Assembly (NCBI GenBank): GCA_024508355.1
Contig: JAMZEJ010000004.1
Location: 1-64,000 of the forward strand
Reading direction: 5' to 3'
DNA from: Rhizosaccharibacter radicis
Lineage (GTDB): Bacteria > Pseudomonadota > Alphaproteobacteria > Acetobacterales > Acetobacteraceae
Length of the DNA stretch: 64,000 nucleotides
Both the position numbers and the translations under genes were made by a program. Shown here piece after piece: positions 1 to 8,796 of the stretch; position 1 is the stretch's first letter, and every line of letters begins with the position of its first letter. The notes under the pieces were generated by a model. The model worked only from the letters and a program-made list of their open reading frames with translations, made no database searches and had not been told where the DNA came from.

Positions 1-1
1 G

Positions 2-202
2 GATGCCCTGCGCTCGGTGGGGCAGCGCGAGGGACCGTTTCCCATCACCCGCGGGCGCGGCGACGGCGCGACCTTCCCGGCCGGGCCGGACCCGCGGCAT
101 GGACCGGGGGCCGGGCCCGGCGGACGGGCGGTGCGCGACATCTACATCCCCGACCTGCGCCTCGGGTCCGGGATCAAGGTGCCCACGCGGGATTTCCGGT
201 AG
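2..202 (+). CDS. C-terminal end of an unidentified protein (cut by window edge)
   Basis: An open frame runs in from the left edge and ends at TAG. It encodes 66 residues, glycine- and proline-rich at first, ending in a more conserved-looking tail (IYIPDLRLGSGIKVPTRDFR). Third codon positions are almost all G or C, as in real genes of this window. I do not recognise the family. It could belong to the host chromosome or to the left part of the integrated element, because no attachment site separates it from the downstream cargo. Confidence 0.45.
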   Translation, partial: DALRSVGQREGPFPITRGRGDGATFPAGPDPRHGPGAGPGGRAVRDIYIPDLRLGSGIKVPTRDFR

Positions 203-217
203 CGTGTGAAGCTGGCG

Positions 218-437
218 CTAAAGCGGATCGCAGTGACGAGCAGGACATCCCCATCGCAGATGGGTTTCCCAGCCGGTGCGGCCTTCGCATTTACCCAGCC
301 ATGTCATCTTGGGATCGTCGTGCTCGATCTCCACCGCGATCAGCACGGACACCAGCGGCCGATCGCCGCAGACAATAAGGGGGTCCGCTACGTCAACGGC
401 TTCCAGAACCCGAATGGCCCCGCGGTCAGAGCCTAGT
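218..437 (-). pseudogene. Possible remnant of a small gene, no clear start
   Basis: On the minus strand a frame of about 70 codons reads like protein (segments such as VADPLIVCGDRPLVSVLIAV and WLGKCEGRTGWETHLRW). It has high GC at third positions and ends at TAG. A stop lies just upstream and the only internal ATG is late, so it has no convincing start. It may be a truncated gene. I do not recognise the family and it could also be a chance frame. Confidence 0.25.
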
Positions 438-490
438 CAGCCGAACCGCGCGCTACCGCCTGAGCGGATATACCAGGGGTGAGATCATCG

Positions 491-526
491 GCTGCTGGCG
501 CCGCACATCGGCTATTCGGCAGCAGC
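491..526. repeat. Imperfect hairpin in a gene-free stretch
   Basis: GCTGCTG at 491-497 pairs with CAGCAGC at 520-526, with an inner GCCG/CGGC pairing. There is no T-tract on either side. It lies in the roughly 270-base stretch (440-710) before the three-gene operon, which otherwise holds no gene I can support. The outer arms equal the acceptor stem expected for the host tRNA-Thr, but no cloverleaf can be folded here, so I regard that as coincidence. Confidence 0.3.
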
Positions 527-710
527 TCCGCGCGCCCTGAAAGCGGACACCAGGAGTTGGCTATCCCGTGTCAGCGTGTAATCATGTTTCGCCCTAACAA
601 GTCACGCCCCTGCAATATCAGGCTACAATGAGGGAGGAAGGGCGGATGAAGGCGGTACCGGGCGCCTGTTGCCGAGAACGGACTTCCATAATTGGTCAGG
701 TTCTCTTCAC

Positions 711-3140
711 ATGACGCCCAAGCAGATAATCGACAACACGAGGATCCCGGGCACGCAAAGCATCCTTGTGCTCGGGAGTTTTGAGAAGCGCGTCACTGTC
801 TATGCTCAGCAGGTCCGAGCGCTCAACCTGATCGACGCGATCCTTTCCGAAAGTCTTGTCCGACCAGTAGGCGGAAAGGTTGCGATCATCGGCGGAGGGG
901 CCGCGGGCATCACAGCTGCCGTGGCTCTCGCTCGAGCATGCCCTGGCCTCGACGCACTGGATCTCTTCGAGCGAAACTCAGGCGTTCTTGCCCTACAGCA
1001 CGGAAGCCGCCGGTTTCTGCACCCGCACTTCTACGATTGGCCAGCGCCTGGGTCGGAGAATCATGACGCAGGCCTGCCAATCATGAACTGGACGGCGGGA
1101 CCTGCCGGCGATGTCGCCGCGACGCTTCGCACAGAATTCGAGTCGGCGCGTCACAACTCTGTTCTGACACTGCATGAGGGTCAGACTGTCACCAAGCTTG
1201 TGCCGAGCCAGCTCGGGCCGGTCCGGGTCGTAGTCGACAAGGGGTCAGCTGTTCGACGCATCTACGATGTGGTCATACTCGCGATCGGCTTCGGCCTCGA
1301 AGCTCATCTCGATGGTGAAACGCCGTCCTATTGGTCGCCCTCGAACCTTGCAGGGCCAATTCACACGCAGCTTCAAAATCCGGCATTGTTCGTGTCCGGA
1401 AATGGTGACGGTGGCCTGGTGGACTTCCTGATGGCTTCGTTCGATGCGCTCGAGCATCACGAGATTGGTGCCTTGCTCATGGGGCTAGATCTTGGACCCG
1501 CCCGCGCCGAATTAGAGACGATCGAGCAGCAGGCGTGGACTGCAGGAGCGGATCTGGATCTTCTCGCGGAATATCGCGCCCGGCTAACGCCAATTATGCC
1601 CCTCACTGTGTGGCAGGAAATCACGGCGCGGCTACGTCCCGGTGTGAGGATCCATTTCCATACTCGGGAGAACCGGCTGCTTCGCCGGACCAGCGCGCTC
1701 CATAATCGGCTTGCGGCCTATCTGGTGCTGGAGGCGGATTGTCAGATCGGCAACAATGCAATTACGGTCACAACCGGCGCTGAGTTCGACGGCGACGTAC
1801 CGAAGCGCGGCGAGATCCGCCTCGTCGGGCAGGCTCCGTTCAGGCCGTGGCGCCGGTTCCTCCGGCTCGGTCCAGACTCACCAAGTAACCTTAAGCCGTT
1901 CGAGGATCTTTTTGCAACCTATCCCGGGGCGTTGAACCCGCCGCTGTCGGCAACCCGTCCTGAGTCACCGGCGCTGACAGCGAGCGCGGCTGTGCGCTTT
2001 ACCGCGCTGAGGCTCGATCCAGCTGCGAGAAATGACTCCGCGGCCCCTGCGATTTCGGCGGGACCTCTTATCATCGGCCTTGCCTCAGGCCGAGAGGGCT
2101 CGTTCGTGTGGTCCTGCGAGCTCGGACCTGACGATGCCGATCAGATATGGTCGGGAGGACGGAATATTGCCTTACACTGCGAGCTCTCCGCCGTCGATGC
2201 GGCTCCGCTTGCGCCCGTGCTCGCTCGTTTGGGAGCGCATTCTCCCGGCTTCACGCTTTACGCCAAGGACGTTGCTGGATGGCATGCCAGCTTGACCGCG
2301 CTGTGTACGGACACGGCTTTGCCAGGGCCCGATCTCGAGATTCGTTTCACAGTCGCCGAATGGCAGCGCACTGCCGTGCCCGGTCCTGCTGTCGAGCTTG
2401 CGGCTCCGGTGCTTGCGGCAACCGTTCAGGGCCGGCTCGATCGCGAGGTCCTGCGGCAGCTGCACGCTGCTCTTTACGACATTCTCGGGCCCCCAGCGGC
2501 TCCGACCGGCTGGCCGATCGAGCAGGCGCTTCGGAAGCATCTTTGGGATCAATGGAGCCAGTGGCATGCTTCCCTAGCCGCCGACGACGGGCTGTGCCGA
2601 CGCTTCCTCCGCTTGCTGACCTCGGAGGATGATCGTGAGCCAGTGCCTGAGGCAGCACTGATAGGGCTCGGGCCGAAGACGCTGCGGCCGTTCATGACGA
2701 AGTCGACAATCTTTGCTCTCGCTTTCGCGGTTTCCTCCGGAATGCTGGTGTCTCCGGCTGGCGTTCATCCAGGCAACCTCACCTGCGACGCGCTGACCGG
2801 ACACAGCTGCGGCGTGAGCTGGATCAATTATCGCCTGCTCGGCACGCGCCGCGCCATGAATCAGGCTTGGACGACTGGCGTGGTGTTGCTGTCGCAATTA
2901 CGCGAGGCCGTACGTATGATGGAAGGTGACCTCAGGATGGATCGAAGCATGTCCGATGCGCCAGCAGTCGGTCGCATCGCCCCTCGCGAGGAGCCGCTGA
3001 TCATTGGCGCGGATGAGGGATTTATTACAGCTCTCGAAGCTGGGGAGCCCGAGCTGCGCACTTATCTTCAGTCCATCTATCGCTGGCGCAATGAGACGGC
3101 CGCCTCAACGCTGGAGGAGGTTGCCGGTGACGCAGCGTGA
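711..3140 (+). CDS. FAD/NAD(P)-binding protein, first gene of an ABC-three-component-like operon
   Basis: 809 residues from the ATG at 711; a TTG at 669 would add 14. Residues about 57-72 form a Rossmann dinucleotide-binding loop (VAIIGGGAAGITAAVALA, GxGxxG with following acidic position). A second strand near residues 186-193 (VVILAIGFG) fits the usual second nucleotide-contact motif of flavin-dependent oxidoreductases. The remaining ~550 residues match no domain I know. The next gene starts 14 bases before this stop, so the two are translationally coupled. Inference: in this operon type the first gene is often the variable effector, so this may alter a nucleotide or small molecule on infection. 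An ordinary oxidoreductase role cannot be excluded. A signal peptide or membrane segment is not evident, so it should act in the cytosol. Confidence 0.7.
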   Translation: MTPKQIIDNTRIPGTQSILVLGSFEKRVTVYAQQVRALNLIDAILSESLVRPVGGKVAIIGGGAAGITAAVALARACPGLDALDLFERNSGVLALQHGSRRFLHPHFYDWPAPGSENHDAGLPIMNWTAGPAGDVAATLRTEFESARHNSVLTLHEGQTVTKLVPSQLGPVRVVVDKGSAVRRIYDVVILAIGFGLEAHLDGETPSYWSPSNLAGPIHTQLQNPALFVSGNGDGGLVDFLMASFDALEHHEIGALLMGLDLGPARAELETIEQQAWTAGADLDLLAEYRARLTPIMPLTVWQEITARLRPGVRIHFHTRENRLLRRTSALHNRLAAYLVLEADCQIGNNAITVTTGAEFDGDVPKRGEIRLVGQAPFRPWRRFLRLGPDSPSNLKPFEDLFATYPGALNPPLSATRPESPALTASAAVRFTALRLDPAARNDSAAPAISAGPLIIGLASGREGSFVWSCELGPDDADQIWSGGRNIALHCELSAVDAAPLAPVLARLGAHSPGFTLYAKDVAGWHASLTALCTDTALPGPDLEIRFTVAEWQRTAVPGPAVELAAPVLAATVQGRLDREVLRQLHAALYDILGPPAAPTGWPIEQALRKHLWDQWSQWHASLAADDGLCRRFLRLLTSEDDREPVPEAALIGLGPKTLRPFMTKSTIFALAFAVSSGMLVSPAGVHPGNLTCDALTGHSCGVSWINYRLLGTRRAMNQAWTTGVVLLSQLREAVRMMEGDLRMDRSMSDAPAVGRIAPREEPLIIGADEGFITALEAGEPELRTYLQSIYRWRNETAASTLEEVAGDAA

Positions 3141-3780
3141 ACCACCGCCAATGATGCCGCTCATGATCGAGGCCGCGCGCGGCCTCGGGGCGACCGTGAC
3201 AAGAGCCCCTGAGCAGCTAAGTGAGTCGCGATTCAACTCCGAGGTGCTGAGCGAGGCCATCGTGCGCGGGACGCTCGACCGCCGAGAAGCCGATCTTCCG
3301 CATCATGTCGCCGCAGCGACCCTAGACGGCATTCCTGTGCTGTTCGGCATGCTCGATGGGTCAGCGCTCAAGGGAAGCGTTGACCAGCAGATGCGTCGAT
3401 ACCGAAATCAAGCGACAATCGCGCGCTCGTGGCTCGGCTCCGAGGCGCCAAACCTGCAGTTGTTCGTGACGGCTCCAAGCGGAGCCTTGCGCGATCCGGC
3501 ATGGCGCCAGTTGGCCGCCGAAATCGAGGCGGACGATCGAACCTGCCGGAAGCTGGTCTGGCTCTTCGAAGGATCACCCACCCTCGAAGATGCCAAAGGC
3601 TTCTTCGAGCGCACTTTCATCGCGCGGCCTTGGCCGGTTCAGCAGTTGAGGCAGCGGCTCGACAGCATGACCAACATCCGCCTGCCTGAGGGGTGGGAAG
3701 AGGCCATTGAGGATCCTGACTTCGATTTTAGCGGCCTCGTTGAGCAGCTGATCGAGCTGGAGCGTGGAGCGCCTGCATGA
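3127..3780 (+). CDS. Small middle protein of the three-gene system
   Basis: 217 residues from the GTG at 3127, chosen because a strong Shine-Dalgarno (GGAGGAGG) sits 6-8 bases ahead; an upstream in-frame ATG at 3004 would lie deep in the previous gene. The product is soluble and mixed alpha/beta, with conserved-looking blocks ESRFNSEVLSEAIVRG and WLFEGSPTLEDAKGFFER. Size, position between a variable first gene and an SMC-like ATPase, and overlap with both neighbours (14 bases upstream, ATGA downstream) fit the middle components of ABC-three-component systems. I assign it by architecture, not by a clear motif, and propose it bridges the ATPase and the FAD protein. Confidence 0.55.
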   Translation: MTQREPPPMMPLMIEAARGLGATVTRAPEQLSESRFNSEVLSEAIVRGTLDRREADLPHHVAAATLDGIPVLFGMLDGSALKGSVDQQMRRYRNQATIARSWLGSEAPNLQLFVTAPSGALRDPAWRQLAAEIEADDRTCRKLVWLFEGSPTLEDAKGFFERTFIARPWPVQQLRQRLDSMTNIRLPEGWEEAIEDPDFDFSGLVEQLIELERGAPA

Positions 3781-6700
3781 GCGATCTGTACCTGCGCAGC
3801 GTCGAACTCTCGAACTTCCGCATCTATGGCGACAGCTACGCCTTGGAGCTGCCTGGCGGACCGGGCGTCACGCTGATCACCGGAGCGAATGGGCTGGGAA
3901 AGACGAGTTTTTTTGATGGCGTCGAATGGGCTCTCACCAACCAGGTTAGCCGCTTTCAGGACATTCCGGTGGATGCGCGCCGCAAGGAACGCGACCCACT
4001 CACCCGAATCGGGGCGCCTACGGACAGCCATAGGGTGAGCCTGCAGTTCAGCGACGGCGAGCCGATTGATCGGGGCGCCGGCTTCGTTCCGGAAGAGGGC
4101 GCGATCGCCCAGTTGCTGAAGCGTCCGGAATGGGCGGAAATTACCAACCTCCACGGTTACCTCTCCATAACGCACTTTCTCGGCCAGGCAGCGACGCAGC
4201 GTTTCTCCCTTCGCAAGCCTAATAAGCAATGGGAGGCTCTGAAGGGTCCCGCCGGCGTCGACCGCATCAACGCGCTTCGCGAGCGCATGAGCGGTGTCGG
4301 AGTGCGCCGGGCTTTCACTCGAGCTCTCGAGGAGCGCACTAAGAAGCTCAGCGAGGCCTCGAATGCGGTGACAGCGTGGACATCGCTGCTGTCCGAGCGC
4401 AATCGTGCGAGGCAGCTGTCCTCCTCAGATGAGGCTGTTTCACCCCAAGCACTGCGCGAAGCGATCGAGCTGGCAGCTACTCAAGTTTCAGGACTCGTGC
4501 CGGACGTCTTTTGGAGCGTGCACGAACCAACTATGGCTTCGGAATCGATGCTCGAGGCTCTCTCCGACCTTCTGCGGGTTGTGGAGCAGCACAACGCCGC
4601 TGATGCGGAGGCAACGTATACGCTGGCGAAGATCGCCGCTGACTTTGATTCTGCCAGTGCCGAGACGCTGACACTGCGCGGCATGACACACAATATCGTG
4701 CAACGTCGGTCTGCGGCAATTGAAAGTCTTGCCGAGGCCGAGTCCTGTCTCTCCCTAGCCGCAGCGAACCTCGCCGCAACCGAACGACAGGCTGCCCAGG
4801 CACAAGCCCGGTCGGCGACTCTCACGCGGGTGCGGGCCGCACTTGCTCAGCTGGAGGGTTCCCAATCCCGGCGAGATGCCGCGACTGAGCAGCTTGAGCG
4901 ATCGGAGATTGAGATCAGCCGCCTTAATGCCCGCAGCGCTGCCTTGCAAGAAAGCCTAGCCCGAGCGACAGCGCAGAGATCGGAGCGCCGCGTGCTCTCG
5001 GACAGTGTCACGCTAGCTCGGCAAAGAGCCGAAATCTCGGGAAAGCTGTCCGCTACCCGCGCTGAGATCGATCGACTCGTGCCGCTCATTGCAAGTAGAC
5101 AAGCGGCCGAGCTGCGAGCACAACGCGAGGCACTCGCCAGTCGCGATACGGTTGTTCAGACTCTTATCGCGCGCATCACAGCTGATCTACGCGCGCATGA
5201 TGATCGCGCCAAGGCTATCGCCGAGGCAGTTTCTATGATAGCTCACCGGCTGGGTCACGACGACGTCAATTGCCCTGTCTGCGCTTCTAAGTTCCAGCCA
5301 GGGCAGCTTGCCGAGCTTGCGAGGGTGCAAAGCACCGCCGATGCACGTCCTGCATCGCAATTGGCAACGGCATTGGCGAATGCTCGGGCGGAAAGTGAAG
5401 GATTGCGGAGGCTGATCTCCGATGTCGAGCGCACCAACGCCGAGCTAGAGCAGCTGCAGGCGACCATTGGGATGCTGCGCGGTCAGGAGCAGGAGCTGCG
5501 CCAGCAGCTTGTTGAGGCTGGCGGTTCGGCGAATGGCGTTTATGACCGGTCCGACGTGCTTCTTCTCGAGCAGCAGCTTATTGCTTTCGATGCGCAGCTT
5601 GCGGTCAGAGAAACCTCCGAACAAATCGAGGTTCGCCTGAAGGGGATTGAAACGGCTCTGGGGGCGGAGGTGACGAAGCAAGTCACGCTTCAGCGGTCCC
5701 GCGATGCCGCCGACGAGTACATCGATGTGGCACGGACGGCCTTGCGGCAATATGCCGAGATATGGACTGACGACAGAGGGTTGGTCGTCGATATCGACGC
5801 CGAGCGAGCGAGCATTGATCGCCAGCTTGCGCATCTATTCTCCCGTATATCGAGCGAGCGAGCCATTGTGGACGAGGCCCGCTTGGCGAAGACCTCTTGT
5901 CTTGAGGCGGCGGTTAGGGAGCAGGATGCACAGACCGCCTCAAACGCACGTCTCGATGCGCTGGCAGCCATCCGGGCCGGCCTCATCCAGCGATGGACGG
6001 ACGCCGCCCAGAGTGGCGAGCCTGATGCAGATCGCGTCGCTCAGCAGCGTGCTCGGGTCAGGGAACGTGCGGCACACCTTGAGTCGGTACGCGCGACGCA
6101 GCAGCAGCTTGTTGCTGGCTACCGAAAATGGATGAGCGATGAGCGGTTGCGACAACTTGAGGATCGAGTTGCGGAAACTGTTCGCAGTGAGAAGGCCTCG
6201 AGCGATCTAGAGGTACAGCGCCTACTTGAAAGACGTGCTGAGGAAGCGCGCCACGAGCTCGAGGTCGTCCAGAGCGCCCGGGCGCGGATAGACACCGTCG
6301 GCAGCCACTTACAACAGCGGGCTGAGTCCTACGCTGATGAGGTTCTGGTTCCGCTCAACGCCACGATCAAGCGGTTTGCCCGAACCTTGATGACCTGGGC
6401 GGATGCATCGATCATCTATCGGGCCGAGCATCATGTGACACGTTCCGAGCTGCGGCCGGGGATCGTGCGAAGCGAAGCTGACGGATCGATGACCCAGCTG
6501 GAGATGAATCCTAACCTGTACTTTAGCGAGGGCCAGCTTTCGGCGCTGAGCGTTGCGGCTCTGCTCGCCGCCAGCACAACGTTCGGATGGTCGCGCTGGC
6601 GTGGCTTGCTTCTCGACGACCCACTCCAGCACAACGACGTGATCCACGCGAGTGCTTTCATGGACCTAATTCGGCAGATGGTGCGCGAGCTGCGGTATCA

Positions 6701-6833
6701 AGTGATCCTGTCTACGCACGATAGCTCCGAGGCCGAGTTCCTCGGTCGGAAGTGCCGCTGCGCCGGCATTCCGTATCATGTTCACGAGCTAGTACCACAA
6801 GGAGAGAATGGGCTGATCTCTAACGCCGCTTAG
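3777..6833 (+). CDS. SMC/Rad50-like ATPase with zinc hook
   Basis: 1018 residues with the layout of a Rad50/SMC protein. Walker A GANGLGKT is at 36-43 and a long coiled coil covers about 170-460. A CPVC zinc hook lies at about 499-502, almost exactly mid-protein, followed by a returning coiled coil to about 850. The ABC signature FSEGQ is at 916-920, Walker B LLLDDP at about 944-949, and the H-loop STHD at 979-982. All catalytic motifs are intact. Proteins of this kind sense or clamp DNA ends and couple ATP hydrolysis to a partner's activity. Here the partners are the two upstream genes, which it overlaps by ATGA. No SbcD/Mre11-like nuclease is adjacent, so it is not a housekeeping sbcCD pair. 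RecF/RecN-like annotation is an alternative, but the hook and operon argue for a dedicated conflict system. Confidence 0.8.
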   Translation: MSDLYLRSVELSNFRIYGDSYALELPGGPGVTLITGANGLGKTSFFDGVEWALTNQVSRFQDIPVDARRKERDPLTRIGAPTDSHRVSLQFSDGEPIDRGAGFVPEEGAIAQLLKRPEWAEITNLHGYLSITHFLGQAATQRFSLRKPNKQWEALKGPAGVDRINALRERMSGVGVRRAFTRALEERTKKLSEASNAVTAWTSLLSERNRARQLSSSDEAVSPQALREAIELAATQVSGLVPDVFWSVHEPTMASESMLEALSDLLRVVEQHNAADAEATYTLAKIAADFDSASAETLTLRGMTHNIVQRRSAAIESLAEAESCLSLAAANLAATERQAAQAQARSATLTRVRAALAQLEGSQSRRDAATEQLERSEIEISRLNARSAALQESLARATAQRSERRVLSDSVTLARQRAEISGKLSATRAEIDRLVPLIASRQAAELRAQREALASRDTVVQTLIARITADLRAHDDRAKAIAEAVSMIAHRLGHDDVNCPVCASKFQPGQLAELARVQSTADARPASQLATALANARAESEGLRRLISDVERTNAELEQLQATIGMLRGQEQELRQQLVEAGGSANGVYDRSDVLLLEQQLIAFDAQLAVRETSEQIEVRLKGIETALGAEVTKQVTLQRSRDAADEYIDVARTALRQYAEIWTDDRGLVVDIDAERASIDRQLAHLFSRISSERAIVDEARLAKTSCLEAAVREQDAQTASNARLDALAAIRAGLIQRWTDAAQSGEPDADRVAQQRARVRERAAHLESVRATQQQLVAGYRKWMSDERLRQLEDRVAETVRSEKASSDLEVQRLLERRAEEARHELEVVQSARARIDTVGSHLQQRAESYADEVLVPLNATIKRFARTLMTWADASIIYRAEHHVTRSELRPGIVRSEADGSMTQLEMNPNLYFSEGQLSALSVAALLAASTTFGWSRWRGLLLDDPLQHNDVIHASAFMDLIRQMVRELRYQVILSTHDSSEAEFLGRKCRCAGIPYHVHELVPQGENGLISNAA

Positions 6834-7070
6834 GCCGTATCGGCGTCTTCGGACCGGTGACGGGATTCAGCGAGCTGCCCCGACAAGCTATCCATTCGAT
6901 TTGGGCTCTTGCCTGGGTTCTCATGGTCTGCTGTTGGACTGCAGCTTTGGGACCAATCCGGTCGGTTGCTCAGCGGCCTAACCGATGGCTGATTTTCCAA
7001 TTTGCCTATTTGGAGTGGACGGTGGGCTTCCGGCCAGAGCCGCCATGGGAGAAGCGACCGAAGGTTCGCC
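6834..7070. other. Gene-free junction between cargo operon and phage lysis end
   Basis: The plus-strand operon and the minus-strand late genes converge here. I find no RNA gene, no copy of the tRNA-Thr half seen at 61.9 kb and no strong U-tract terminator. The base composition is slightly lower in GC than the phage genes. The junction between cargo and phage core probably lies in this stretch, but no repeat marks it. Confidence 0.4.
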
Positions 7071-7181
7071 TCAGGTCGGAAGACGCTTTTTGGAGTAAAA
7101 TCCAGTCGAGCTTACCGGAACTGGGAGTAGAAGCAGGACGATCACCGCGGCCACGACGGCCGCGGTGACCCACCCGTGCAT
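7071..7181 (-). CDS. 36-residue single-span membrane peptide
   Basis: A short frame whose ATG overlaps the stop of the preceding gene (TGATG), the coupling used throughout this phage. Residues about 4-22 are a hydrophobic span (WVTAAVVAAVIVLLLLPVPV), followed by a short basic tail with KK and R. It is the last gene of the late operon, after a membrane protein and the endolysin, so a small holin, antiholin or lysis accessory role is plausible. The low length and an embedded palindrome leave doubt. Confidence 0.45.
   Translation of the reverse strand: MHGWVTAAVVAAVIVLLLLPVPVSSTGFYSKKRLPT
7142..7168. repeat. Perfect 11-bp inverted repeat, 5-base loop
   Basis: TCACCGCGGCC (7142-7152) and GGCCGCGGTGA (7158-7168) flank ACGAC. 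It could be the end-of-operon hairpin for the late transcript, but no run of T follows on either strand, and it coincides with the alanine/valine codons of the small membrane peptide. Confidence 0.4.
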
Positions 7182-7690
7182 CAGGCGGCGGGCGCGGGCG
7201 TCGGGGGAGTGGTCGGCGCCATCCCCAGCTTCGCGCTCACCTTCTCCGCCAGCTTGTCGAGCTGGTCCTCGCCGATCTGCACGACCGAGCTCACCACCTC
7301 GCCGGCGATCGGCTGCAGCGCCGCTACCAGCGCGGCAGGCACGCCCACCTTGGTCGCCTGCTGCACAGCCTGCGCGGCGATGCCCTGGGCTGTGGTCTCG
7401 ATCACGGTCTCGCTCTTCTTCAGCTTGGCGAGCGGCCCGGAGATGGTGGTGGTGAGATAGGTGCGGGCGGCATCGAGCGCGGTTTCTCCGGCCTCGGCCG
7501 GGCTCTTGCCCGCCTCGATCGCCGCGGCATAGGCCAGGCCGGCCGTGGAGACGGCGCGCGGGCCCTCGATCTGCAGCGCGGTCAGGGCGTGGCTGACGGT
7601 CCATTTCTTGATGGCGGCGAAGCTGATGCCGAGGCCGCCGGTGGTGGCGACGCCGAGGATGCCGTCGAGGACGGCGGAACCGGTGATCAT
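7181..7690 (-). CDS. Phage late protein with one hydrophobic N-terminal segment
   Basis: 169 residues. The N-terminus (about 5-27) is weakly hydrophobic and glycine-rich (GILGVATTGGLGISFAAI). The rest is alanine-rich helix, with a segment resembling a coiled coil near QLDKLAEKVSAK and a proline/threonine-rich end. It follows the endolysin gene and overlaps the 36-residue membrane peptide. I do not recognise the family. Position suggests a lysis-cassette or virion-associated protein; a holin role is possible but the membrane segment is marginal. Confidence 0.5.
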   Translation of the reverse strand: MITGSAVLDGILGVATTGGLGISFAAIKKWTVSHALTALQIEGPRAVSTAGLAYAAAIEAGKSPAEAGETALDAARTYLTTTISGPLAKLKKSETVIETTAQGIAAQAVQQATKVGVPAALVAALQPIAGEVVSSVVQIGEDQLDKLAEKVSAKLGMAPTTPPTPAPAA

Positions 7691-7759
7691 GATGGGTGCT
7701 CCTGGTGCGCGACGCGCGCGAAAGGGCCGCGGAGGCGGTGCCAGGCGGCCGATGAGGGA

Positions 7760-8461
7760 TCAGGCGGCCGCGGCGACCGGGGCGGCCGCGACCATGGCGC
7801 GCGCGGCGGCAAGCCGGCGGGCGGTGCGCGCGAGCCAGCCGCGGCCGTAGCGCGAGAACTGGCGCAGGCTCCGGTAGTCCCGGACCTGGGCGGCGTAGAG
7901 CGCCACCAGCAGCGCTTCGGCAGGCCCGAGCTGCGCCCAGGCCGCGAGCGTGACCGGGCCGGCGACGCCGTCTGCCTCGAGGCCGAGCGCCGCCTGCAGC
8001 GCAGCGACGTCGAGGATCCCGATGCGGAGCGGCCGCGGCCCGGGGCGTATGGCGGCGGCGACCGTCGCCGGCCCGGGCTTCCCGTCCGCCTCGAGGCTCA
8101 ACACGCGCTGCAGGATCTGCACGGCGGTGCCGGTGCCGCGATTCCAGCCGCTGTCGATCAGCATCAGGTCGAGCCCGGCCGGCATGGCGTCGCCGCCGAC
8201 GCGGTTCCAGTACAGGCGGAACATCGCGCGATGCACGTCGTCCGGAAGGGCCTTCATCCAGGCGCGCGTCACCATGCGGCGCATGAAGCTGATGGCAGCA
8301 GGTGCACCCACCCCTTCGTTCGATCCGATCAGCGTGCCGACGCCGGCCGTGCCGCTCGACCAGTTGCCGGAATCCTGCGGGTCGTCGACGTAGCCGCCCT
8401 CCTCCTTCACGACGAAGGAGCGCGCGGTCTCGAAATCGTTCTGCATCCGGACTCCGGGCAT
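7760..8461 (-). CDS. Endolysin, glycoside hydrolase 108 type with C-terminal cell-wall binding domain
   Basis: 233 residues from ATG 8461; ATG 8446 is an alternative five residues in. The N-terminal half has the GH108 signature: a KEEGGYV block holding the catalytic glutamate at about residue 20, then RAMFRLYWNRVGGDAMPAGLD and LLIDSGWNRG-like segments. Residues about 115-190 carry a peptidoglycan-binding type repeat (LSLEADGKPGPAT and LGLEADGVAGPVT). It would cleave peptidoglycan for host lysis. There is no signal peptide, so release needs a holin, for which the neighbouring membrane proteins are candidates. Confidence 0.85.
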   Translation of the reverse strand: MPGVRMQNDFETARSFVVKEEGGYVDDPQDSGNWSSGTAGVGTLIGSNEGVGAPAAISFMRRMVTRAWMKALPDDVHRAMFRLYWNRVGGDAMPAGLDLMLIDSGWNRGTGTAVQILQRVLSLEADGKPGPATVAAAIRPGPRPLRIGILDVAALQAALGLEADGVAGPVTLAAWAQLGPAEALLVALYAAQVRDYRSLRQFSRYGRGWLARTARRLAAARAMVAAAPVAAAA

Positions 8462-8495
8462 GAAAAAGCCGCCTCGAAGGGCGGCGGTGGCGGTC

Positions 8496-8795
8496 TCAGT
8501 CGGTGCGGTCTCGGGTCCGCCATCGGTCGGCGATGTCGAGCTGGTGGAGCGCCTGCTCGAGCTGCCGCCGAGTGCGGTCATGGGCCGCCCGTTCCTCGGC
8601 CAGGTCGGGGTCGCCCGGATCCGGGTCCGGTTCAGCCGGCGGCTTCGGCCGGCGCCAGTCGCGCAGCTGCTCCAGGATGGCGGAGGCTCCGTTCAGCACC
8701 GGGGCGAGCGCCAGCATCAGCGCGACCAGGGGCACCACCCATGGTGCGTGGTGGCTCAGCCATGGGGCGGCCTGAGCCCAGAGCGCGTCCGGCAA
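8496..8795 (-). CDS. Small one-span membrane protein with charged coiled tail (lysis region)
   Basis: 99 residues from a TTG at 8795, which immediately follows the upstream stop (TGA-TTG). Residues about 17-37 are a transmembrane span (APWVVPLVALMLALAPVLNG). The C-terminal half is strongly charged and helical (AEERAAHDRTRRQLEQALHQ). One N-terminal span plus a coiled tail beside the endolysin resembles an inner-membrane spanin. No matching lipoprotein partner is seen, so this stays an inference. No earlier start in frame lacks overlap with the previous gene. Confidence 0.55.
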   Translation of the reverse strand: MPDALWAQAAPWLSHHAPWVVPLVALMLALAPVLNGASAILEQLRDWRRPKPPAEPDPDPGDPDLAEERAAHDRTRRQLEQALHQLDIADRWRTRDRTD

Positions 8796-8796
8796 A

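Noticed and set aside
491..526. Possible intact tRNA-Thr near the left end because of GCTGCTG/CAGCAGC arms
   Set aside because: Only 36 bases, no anticodon or T-arm, no CCA, and none of the 46-nt att sequence.
3777..6833. Housekeeping sbcC or recN
   Set aside because: No sbcD/Mre11 neighbour, shared operon with two other genes, and zinc hook excludes recN.
7142..7168. Strong rho-independent terminator at the end of the late operon
   Set aside because: Perfect stem but no T-tract on either strand, and it falls in coding sequence.
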